Assembly: GCA_022925895.1 (NCBI GenBank)
Contig: JAKSYS010000169.1
Location: forward strand, 1-64,000
Reading direction: 5' to 3'
From: Fragilaria crotonensis
Lineage: Eukaryota; Bacillariophyta; Fragilariophyceae; Fragilariales; Fragilariaceae
DNA: 64,000 nucleotides
Positions 57,204 through 64,000 of the stretch are shown one piece after another. Position 1 is the first letter of the stretch. Each line of letters starts with the position of its first letter. The notes under the pieces are model-generated. The model had not been told where the DNA came from and did not search any database. It saw only the letters and a list, made by a program, of their open reading frames with translations. Both the position numbers and the translations under genes were made by a program.

Positions 57204-59825
57204 TCATGCCTCGACGGCGAAGAAATCAAAGACACGTACGGTCGACCGCGAAATCCCATTCGACATGATGCATTCGTAACCAACCGCCATGCGCAATTGT
57301 CGTGCCGCTATCGTCACGCTGGGACCTGCACCAAACCAATCACACGTCCCAACTTCAAGCTTCGTCAGCTCCTTCCCGTACATTTCAAATTGACCCATAT
57401 TGAACAAATGCACCTGTATTGAACCAGCCTTCTTGCCAATGTTGTTACCAGAGGCGATTACGATTTCACCACTGTCCGAAATGTCAAGGTCGTGCCCAAA
57501 TCCAGCATTGTAGTGCGTCCCAGCGATGGGAAATCCAATCAAAGTGATCTGACCCGTGTCTTCAATAGCACCATACACTGACGCAATTCCAGCATTTGAG
57601 AATTTTTCAACGTTCTTGTCGTTATCGTTGGTAGTGAAAATCAACCCATCCTCATTGGCTGCCACCGTGCTACCCATCTTCGAACCAACATCGGCTCCCA
57701 CGACCTGGTTTTCTGGAAACGCCTGCCATGTCATGTCCGCCTCCAACTGGAAAATTAACACTTGGCCGGCATTTTCCCATTTCGTACTGTCCAGAGGAGA
57801 ACCAATGACCACTCGATAGCCAGAATCATCGGATGATATCGAATGGCCAAATCGACTACCTGATGTTAGACCCGACATGTCATCCCCTACCTGCTCCCAC
57901 AGGTCAGTATTCGCGTTATAGACGTAACATCGCACCAGACCGTTGACTTGGGTTGACGATACTCCATAATTCGGTGCACCCACAAATAATCGACTTCCAT
58001 CAAAATTGAGTGACACCGAGTATCCAAATTCACTATGAATCGATGGTCCAACGAGCACTTGCCCTTTTGTTGATATCCGTAGAGATTCTAAATCTATGTG
58101 ATACACTTGAACCAATCCATACAGGGTCCCATTCCCAGGAGACCCAACCGCAACTGTTGAACCACCTCCACTGAGAGAGATGCCCTGACTCATGTATTGG
58201 GTTGCATTCGTACCAGTCTGTGGCGTCCCAGTTTCAAAGTTGGGAGTTACCCACTTCTGTTCATCTCCCACTTCTTCCAAAAGATAAATATCAAATCGTC
58301 CCTTACCACCATCATAATTTGGCGATGATACTGCCAACACATCCCCACTGGAACTCAAGTCAATCCGATATCCGAACGATTCAATTTCAGTCCGAATTTC
58401 CGAACTCAACGTCCATTCCCACGACGTGGGTGATGTCGTCGGATACGTTGTGGTGGGCGCCAACGTCGGTGCCACGGTCGGTGCCGGTGATACCCACGGT
58501 TCAGGACCCTTGGCCATGGAAATGGCAATTGCCACAATCGCACCCGCAATCGACAAGAGGACCATGCCACAAAAGAGCTGAAATTTGATGGAGGTGCACA
58601 GGACACCAATCGGACTTTTCCGATTCAAAAATTCCGCCACGATTGCATCATGATGATGTGGATTATGAGGATTATCGGTCTGGAGCGATCGAATTGACGC
58701 ACTGCGCGGATCATCACGCATCAAATCGAGTGGAATGTCTGGTTCATTCAACAATCGTCGTAACTGTGGCACGTCATGACATCGCAAACAGTATCCCTTG
58801 TACGAGAATCCCTCGACGGTCTGAGGTGCCATGCGTCGAAATGTTCCAAACGGACCATACTTTTCTTTCTTGTGGGTCGTCACGACGCCGCATTCGATGC
58901 ATTTGCCCGCAGCCTCCCACACGAGTCGCATCTCTTCCTCACTCATTGTATGACCCTGATTGTTCATCAAGGTCTGACCCATGGTAGATGGACGTCGAGA
59001 ACCACTACTAATTCGACGAGGTGTTGTTGTATTAATGTTGGATGGGGATGACAAGGATGATGATGGTGGATAGTGATGATGATGTCGGTTGGAATCTGAA
59101 TCTGCCGACGGTCCTCCGGCTCCACCGTTGGGAGAAGCGACAAAGGAGGAGGGAGGTGTGGACAATAGCAATTGGGCATGGTTGCTTTCTCTCTGAGCGA
59201 CTGTATTTCCGACTTGTCTGGTTACCATGGTCGATGTCGTCATGACTGTGACGTCGTCACTGTGATTGGCGTGTCGATTGTTGATTTGTTGAGTGGCCAT
59301 GGAGTGCTCTGTAACTTCTGAATAGACAGAAGCTTCATCTGTGAGAACATTAGATGGTTGATGCAAGGAAAACATTGCGGGAAGAACATCTACCGATCGG
59401 TGGACGGGTGGAGTGGAGAGTGATGGTGGTGCGGCTTCGTAGGCAGAATCGTCCATCCCATCTCCAATCGCAGTGTTGTCGTAATCATCATCATCATCCT
59501 CGACATTAACATTGACATTAAATCCATTGGACGACGTCGGTGCGCTCGTGGGCGATGTGCCATCCTCGTCGTTTCCAAGAGAGAAACTGGCATTCGGACC
59601 GTAGCCTGCACTGAAATTATACTCCTCGTCAAAGGTATCGCCGTCGTTCTCTTCGTTAATCGTCGACACGTCTTGCTGACTTTGTCGAACCTGCATCAAG
59701 GAGCTCGCCTTCATCTTGGTAAAGTTCGACCATCGCTGCTGACGTGGCTTCTGGCTCGATAATGACTTTCGTGATTTTCGATTGCGAGGTGGAGCACCCT
59801 CTTGTTGAGAAGTCTCCGATGACAT
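57204..59825 (-). CDS. Membrane protein with FG-GAP-like beta-propeller ectodomain (873 aa)
   Basis: The N-terminal ~300 residues are polar and low-complexity (Ser, Asp, Gln, His). A Cys cluster (CIECGVV...GYCLRCH, residues ~303-345) may bind zinc. One membrane helix follows (residues ~420-440, GMVLLSIAGAIVAIAISM). A Pro/Thr linker (PAPTVAPTLAPTTTYPTT) leads to at least six repeats like DLSSSGDVLAVSSPNYDGGKG and LSGGGSTVAVGSPGNG, each with an Asp/Gly loop and a V-Y/F strand. This is the layout of FG-GAP or integrin-alpha-like blades. With a single central anchor and no signal peptide, the propeller is probably extracellular or lumenal. Adhesion or cell-wall contact is a guess. Confidence 0.7.
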   Translation of the reverse strand: MSSETSQQEGAPPRNRKSRKSLSSQKPRQQRWSNFTKMKASSLMQVRQSQQDVSTINEENDGDTFDEEYNFSAGYGPNASFSLGNDEDGTSPTSAPTSSNGFNVNVNVEDDDDDYDNTAIGDGMDDSAYEAAPPSLSTPPVHRSVDVLPAMFSLHQPSNVLTDEASVYSEVTEHSMATQQINNRHANHSDDVTVMTTSTMVTRQVGNTVAQRESNHAQLLLSTPPSSFVASPNGGAGGPSADSDSNRHHHHYPPSSSLSSPSNINTTTPRRISSGSRRPSTMGQTLMNNQGHTMSEEEMRLVWEAAGKCIECGVVTTHKKEKYGPFGTFRRMAPQTVEGFSYKGYCLRCHDVPQLRRLLNEPDIPLDLMRDDPRSASIRSLQTDNPHNPHHHDAIVAEFLNRKSPIGVLCTSIKFQLFCGMVLLSIAGAIVAIAISMAKGPEPWVSPAPTVAPTLAPTTTYPTTSPTSWEWTLSSEIRTEIESFGYRIDLSSSGDVLAVSSPNYDGGKGRFDIYLLEEVGDEQKWVTPNFETGTPQTGTNATQYMSQGISLSGGGSTVAVGSPGNGTLYGLVQVYHIDLESLRISTKGQVLVGPSIHSEFGYSVSLNFDGSRLFVGAPNYGVSSTQVNGLVRCYVYNANTDLWEQVGDDMSGLTSGSRFGHSISSDDSGYRVVIGSPLDSTKWENAGQVLIFQLEADMTWQAFPENQVVGADVGSKMGSTVAANEDGLIFTTNDNDKNVEKFSNAGIASVYGAIEDTGQITLIGFPIAGTHYNAGFGHDLDISDSGEIVIASGNNIGKKAGSIQVHLFNMGQFEMYGKELTKLEVGTCDWFGAGPSVTIAARQLRMAVGYECIMSNGISRSTVRVFDFFAVEA

Positions 59826-60411
59826 GGAAGTGATACACTAATTCACGTAAGTTTGTGACAGTATGACGACGTAGGAACAAAACAGGGAACTCTTGAATAA
59901 CAACAAGAGGGACGCCAATACAGATCTTCAGTGGATCGCGAGAATGGTGTATCAGTGCACAGTGAAAGGTGACTCTAGAGAAAGCGGAAGAAAGCTGCTA
60001 TAATTGATCTGAAGCAGAGCAATGGAGCTGTCGTCAACGGTGATTTCACTTCGAAAAGGATAAAGCTTAACGTCTAGATATTTCGATCTATTTAAAATCT
60101 ATATGGAAGATAAACATAACCCTTCCCGAACAGATGATTGCAACGTCATGTCGATGTCATCGATACGAACCCTTGTCCACACTTACAATACCAGTCCATG
60201 TGTATCAATATGTCATACTCGTGGTAAGTGGAATTCTAGGCCGATGCTTGGAATTGGGCCAATTGAGTTGTCATTGGATCCGCGCTGCAATTTGAAAACG
60301 AGAGCCACGGGAGATCTGGTATCCTCCTACACCGGTACATAGAATTGGTGCTAATCGTAACAATGGAAATGCTGCTGGTTGCACTAATTTGTAATTTTGG
60401 GACCGCTGACC
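59826..60411. other. Divergent upstream region and probable 5' flank of the second MULE
   Basis: The region lies between the start of the minus-strand FG-GAP gene and the plus-strand transposase. Short frames are not credible. No terminal inverted repeat could be identified, because the other end of that element is probably outside the window. Confidence 0.4.
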
Positions 60412-63400
60412 ATGGAGGACCCTCACCCCACGAACCAGCACCTGCAGCTTCAAGAGATTGTTCGTGTTGGACATGAAAAGTTTCCAGCAAGACAGGAAGT
60501 GTACTGGGAAAATAAGGACACTCTCAAGAAAGCAGTGCAGGATGAGCTTGCTACCCGATTTGGCTTCACAATTGCTGAAAATGGCAATTCTTTCCTTTGT
60601 GGTCGAGGCATGAATCCTAAGCACAGCACCCCTGCATACAAGAAAATGAAGTTGGCTGATGCTGTGGAACATTCCATTGAAGGCGGGAAGAAGACACGAA
60701 ATGTTAACAGCATTAGGTGTGGATGCACTTTCCGCATTCAGTACACCAAAGCCAGTGCCAAGATACCATTGGCACCGCCAGAGGCTGTCAGGATCACAAA
60801 CGCTTCATTTCTGCACACCCACGGTTGCCAACCAAGTGTCGCTCAAGTACAGGTGATGAGAAAGAGGAATGGCCACTTCACAGTTCAAGTTTCCAAGCAG
60901 AAGATGTGGGACATCATTCAACTGCTTAACGCAGGACATGTGCCTTCTCGCCTTCTGCGATACATGCTGCAGCAAGTATTACCCCAGTCTGTGGTGTTCG
61001 ATTCTCAGTTACTTACAAATTTTAGGCTCAAAGCCAAGAGGCTAGGGCCCACATGTGCTATGGAATCCATAGATACCTCTCCTGCTGCGTTGCGAGAGCT
61101 CAGCAATTCTAATTTCACAGATTCTGATGATACTCCCTTTCTTGACCTTGCCACCAAACATGCGCGTGAAATCCTTCAAGAGGCACTATCTTCTGATGAA
61201 AACAAGTGGAAGGTTCAAGTGTACATGGAGAAACTTGCATCGAAAGATGTGGGCTTCTCATATAGCATTGCCAGAGCGGCAGATGGGTCACCCACAGGTG
61301 TTGTGTGGATGACACCTGCAATGCGAGCTGCCTTTGAGGCATATGGTGAGTGCCTTTTCTTGGATGCCATGAAACGTCAACAGAATTCTCTGCACTGGCC
61401 ATACATAGCAATCGTTGTGCTTGATGGTGACAAGAAGATTTTTGTGGCTTGCGAGTCCATTTCATGTGCTGAACGAATTGAAACATACGCATGGATTTGC
61501 AACTTTGTATTCACCCATGCACCACGAAGACCACGTAAGGACGTGCTCATGATTTTCTCAGATTGTTTTGTGACCAGTGCGTTGTTACAGTCCCTTGGTA
61601 TCGAAGATACTTGCAACCTTGGCTGGGATGCTTACCATCTATTTCGAGAGGACTGGCCATCCTACTTTGGCAATGCTCTGTGGCCCGTTGTAAAGGACTC
61701 GATGTCAAAGATGCTCTTTGGTGAAACCGAGGTGCAGTACCATGATGGTTTTAACTCTGCCATTGCATTAATGCGTAATCAGGATTGCAAGTACAATGAG
61801 TATTTACAAAGATGGCATCGGAATCGAGACAAGTTTGCCAAGCATATTGTGTCACATCAGGCAGGATCTCTTCGGAGACACGGATCATCACATGCAGAGC
61901 AGAATCATTCAAGCTTCGTCCAAAGAATTGGGCCAGTTTGTTTGGATGACCCTGCCACCGCCATTAGTACCATTCTCCGTCGACATGCTGACATCTCATC
62001 AGAGAGAAATCATTCAATATCGAAGTATCACCTCTCAGTAGCAAGCATTGTCCAACAATCGAAAATGGATGCGCATGATATCAATGCCATCAACTTTTTA
62101 TCCAGCTGGGGTTTTGAGCTATGGCAGGAGATGAGAAGCGAGGCACATAACTACCAGGTTGAGCACATCAGTGATGATGTTATCCATGTATGTCGCATAG
62201 AAGTATGCAACCCCAAGCCAAGGATTTTTTCAACTAGTAATGGAACGCGATGTGATTGCCGACACAGGGTTGCCCTTCGCATACAATGCCCCCATGAAAC
62301 AGCCTTGGCCAATGGAGAGTTTCTACCGCACTTGTGGAATGAGCTGCGATGGCAACAGCGACCAAAGCTTATGCTATCCAATGACTCCCAACTCTGCAGG
62401 ACAGAAGGCGACGACATTGAAGTACAAGAATATGCTTCCAATCAGGAAACCCACCAAGATGATGTTTCACTAGATAGTGATTGCAATTCCATTGACACGC
62501 CATTACCACAAACTTTCCCGGATGACAGCATTCCAACAACTCAACAAGATGCTTTCACGCTTATGGAAGGGACAACTCAGGACGATGACAGCAGTGGAGT
62601 TGGGGCCAGGGACGAGTCAATTGTATGCCAGTCCCAACTTCACGTCACCAATGACGTTGTTGTCCTGGCGGCTCAGTCCAGCTCGACCATCACATATGCG
62701 ATGCTCAAGAGAGTTGCCTGTGAGCTTGTTGAAGTTGCCATGAAGCAGAATGATGCATCCAAGAAGGTTTCTGTGTGTGGAATGATCCTGCGGGTAACAA
62801 ATTTGCTCAAAGGGAATGACTCACTGGGTACAGCTACATTCAATGAAGCCATCGAGCAGTATCTTCATTCATTTTCTGCAGGCACACCCAACCTCTTTCC
62901 AGGAAGGAATGTTCCCGACCATCACAGAACACAAGCACCTGCATCGGTTCCTTGCAATGGACGTCCAACAACAAATCGACTCAGGTCACGAACAGAAACG
63001 TTCCGTCTTCCTAAAACTGGTGCATCAAAACGTAGGTCGTGTGGCTTCTGCCTTGAAGATGGTCATACAGTCAACCAGTGCACCTTGATGGCACATCGAG
63101 GAAAACTTGTACCTCACTGTGACAAGGACCAATTCTGCTATGGCATTTTAGAAACGTTCGCAGTGAAGCAGCTCAACCATCGTTTACACCCAAGCCCAAG
63201 TATCTTCTCACATCTTGTTGGTGCAGCACACATCTCCATCACAGACCTCTACGCCATGTCAAGAGGTGCAAATGCAGTTGTTGTCAATAAGAAAAAGAAT
63301 CGAGAGATTGGAATTAAGCAAGTCATTGCCAAGGTAACACTCCTTGGGGAGGGTGGAAACCCTCTTGACATCGATTCACAGCTGTCTGCAAATGACTTTT

Positions 63401-63504
63401 ATGCCCTTACATCAGTGATGTCATGGATAGCCAAGTCACCAAGTAAGAAGCGAGTCTTTCATAATTTGACCAACCTCAGCGAAGTTGATGACTTTGAATA
63501 TTAA
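60412..63504 (+). CDS. MULE/FAR1-like transposase, uninterrupted (1030 aa)
   Basis: The first ATG in frame is at 60412 (MEDPHPTNQHLQLQ). An N-terminal FAR1-like zinc region (about residues 30-150) has RCGCTFRIQYTKAS and FLHTHGC. The MULE core follows: FLDAMKRQQNS (first Asp, near residue 320), a hydrophobic IAIVVLDGDKKIFVA strand, MIFSDCFVTSALL (second Asp, near 383) and NLGWDAYHLF (His). SSHAEQNHSSF (Glu, near 500) completes the DDE set. A SWIM finger (CDCRHRVALRIQCPHE) lies near residue 620, and a CCHC-like CGFCLEDGHTVNQC near 880. An acidic linker separates them. There are no stops or frameshifts, so it is the only transposase here that could be active, or it may be a domesticated gene. 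Confidence 0.75.
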   Translation: MEDPHPTNQHLQLQEIVRVGHEKFPARQEVYWENKDTLKKAVQDELATRFGFTIAENGNSFLCGRGMNPKHSTPAYKKMKLADAVEHSIEGGKKTRNVNSIRCGCTFRIQYTKASAKIPLAPPEAVRITNASFLHTHGCQPSVAQVQVMRKRNGHFTVQVSKQKMWDIIQLLNAGHVPSRLLRYMLQQVLPQSVVFDSQLLTNFRLKAKRLGPTCAMESIDTSPAALRELSNSNFTDSDDTPFLDLATKHAREILQEALSSDENKWKVQVYMEKLASKDVGFSYSIARAADGSPTGVVWMTPAMRAAFEAYGECLFLDAMKRQQNSLHWPYIAIVVLDGDKKIFVACESISCAERIETYAWICNFVFTHAPRRPRKDVLMIFSDCFVTSALLQSLGIEDTCNLGWDAYHLFREDWPSYFGNALWPVVKDSMSKMLFGETEVQYHDGFNSAIALMRNQDCKYNEYLQRWHRNRDKFAKHIVSHQAGSLRRHGSSHAEQNHSSFVQRIGPVCLDDPATAISTILRRHADISSERNHSISKYHLSVASIVQQSKMDAHDINAINFLSSWGFELWQEMRSEAHNYQVEHISDDVIHVCRIEVCNPKPRIFSTSNGTRCDCRHRVALRIQCPHETALANGEFLPHLWNELRWQQRPKLMLSNDSQLCRTEGDDIEVQEYASNQETHQDDVSLDSDCNSIDTPLPQTFPDDSIPTTQQDAFTLMEGTTQDDDSSGVGARDESIVCQSQLHVTNDVVVLAAQSSSTITYAMLKRVACELVEVAMKQNDASKKVSVCGMILRVTNLLKGNDSLGTATFNEAIEQYLHSFSAGTPNLFPGRNVPDHHRTQAPASVPCNGRPTTNRLRSRTETFRLPKTGASKRRSCGFCLEDGHTVNQCTLMAHRGKLVPHCDKDQFCYGILETFAVKQLNHRLHPSPSIFSHLVGAAHISITDLYAMSRGANAVVVNKKKNREIGIKQVIAKVTLLGEGGNPLDIDSQLSANDFYALTSVMSWIAKSPSKKRVFHNLTNLSEVDDFEY

Positions 63505-63599
63505 TATGTAACCGATTAACAGTGATGTCATAGTCATTGCTTTACTATGACATTTCTGTATTCCTCAGACTCTCTTGCAATTGGCTTCGAGCACAGATG

Positions 63600-64000
63600 T
63601 CACCTTTGTCTTGAAAGCAAGTCATTGATGACATCCCCCAGGGATACATCATCGATGTTATCGATAACATCCTCCAGGGATATATTGTTGTCGTTGGATA
63701 GTTCCACAACCATTCCCATGTCCTTGTCCTCCATACCATCATCGTCTTTGTTTTCTCCATCAAAGCTGCCATCGTCAACCCACGATTCATTGTCTTCTTC
63801 TTCTCGAAGAGGCCCTTCACCAACCCCAACGACATCCTGCTGGTGTTCTTGTCCAACAACATCTGCAGCAGGTACCTCATTGACTTTTTGTTGTTGTTGT
63901 TGTTGTTGTTGTTGTTGCTGTTGCTGTTGCTGTTGCGCAAGCTCATGTGCTCTTTGTCGTGCGATGCGTGCACCATACCTCACAATAGAATTTTTGGCAG
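63600..64000 (-). CDS. C-terminal end of a polyQ/acidic protein, runs off the window
   Basis: The minus-strand frame is open at the window edge and ends at 63600. It reads NSIVRYGARIARQRAHELA, a run of about 16 Gln (alternating CAA and CAG at its start), then a strongly acidic tail (DNESWVDDGSFDGENKDDD, VIDNIDDVSLGDVIND). It is convergent with the MULE transposase, about 95 bases apart. It may be a partner gene of that element or an unrelated host gene; the visible part shows no enzyme motif. Confidence 0.5.
   Translation of the reverse strand, partial: AKNSIVRYGARIARQRAHELAQQQQQQQQQQQQQQQQKVNEVPAADVVGQEHQQDVVGVGEGPLREEEDNESWVDDGSFDGENKDDDGMEDKDMGMVVELSNDNNISLEDVIDNIDDVSLGDVINDLLSRQR

Noticed and set aside
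1-64000. CRISPR arrays, rRNA genes or bacterial operons
   Set aside because: No regularly spaced repeats, no rRNA-like sequence, and introns plus retrotransposons show a eukaryotic nuclear origin.

Overview
This is nuclear DNA of a microalga with spliceosomal introns, most probably a pennate diatom. The supporting evidence is a nuclear SufD gene whose leader looks like a diatom bipartite plastid presequence, a Copia element whose polyprotein resembles diatom (CoDi) elements, diatom-style LRR receptor-like proteins, short GT-AG introns, and harbinger- and pogo-like transposases of kinds I associate with diatoms. The species assignment is inference.

Layout. 1-9247: a long LINE (ORF1, then endonuclease, reverse transcriptase, RNase H and a zinc motif) broken by frameshifts. 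9249-16580: a decayed unknown gene, a PIF/Harbinger transposase pseudogene (minus), a cluster of TGACTCA sites, a pogo-like transposase with one frameshift, and a 705-bp Tourist-type MITE with TAA target duplications. 16990-23241: a host-gene island with a type II membrane glycosyltransferase-like protein, small minus-strand genes, an LRR receptor-like gene, and a truncated CRAL-TRIO duplicate. 24204-30393: a frameshifted Copia element whose 3' flank took a 5'-truncated LINE (646 bp, 16-bp target duplications). 30400-45030: a transposon-like gene group (an unknown gene, a transposase-like gene and a cysteine-peptidase-like gene) into which a 6.9-kb tyrosine-recombinase retrotransposon with split direct repeats has inserted. 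45344-49247: a Mutator-like element with ~290-bp terminal inverted repeats whose reading frame fuses a Ulp1-type peptidase to a MULE transposase. 50024-59825: a second host island with a full CRAL-TRIO protein, SufD, a coiled-coil protein and an FG-GAP-like membrane protein. 60412-64000: a second, uninterrupted MULE transposase and the end of a polyQ/acidic gene running off the window.

The window is therefore two islands of ordinary genes separated by nested transposons of at least seven kinds. The points I rate highest are: (i) the split-direct-repeat YR retrotransposon, whose conceptual removal leaves an uninterrupted exon with no duplication; (ii) peptidase-like domains carried by two different DNA-transposon groups; (iii) two hairpins in the LINE 3' UTR kept in two divergent copies although the stem sequences differ. 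Nearly every transposon gene carries frameshifts, so most copies look dead, although assembly indels cannot be excluded from sequence alone.
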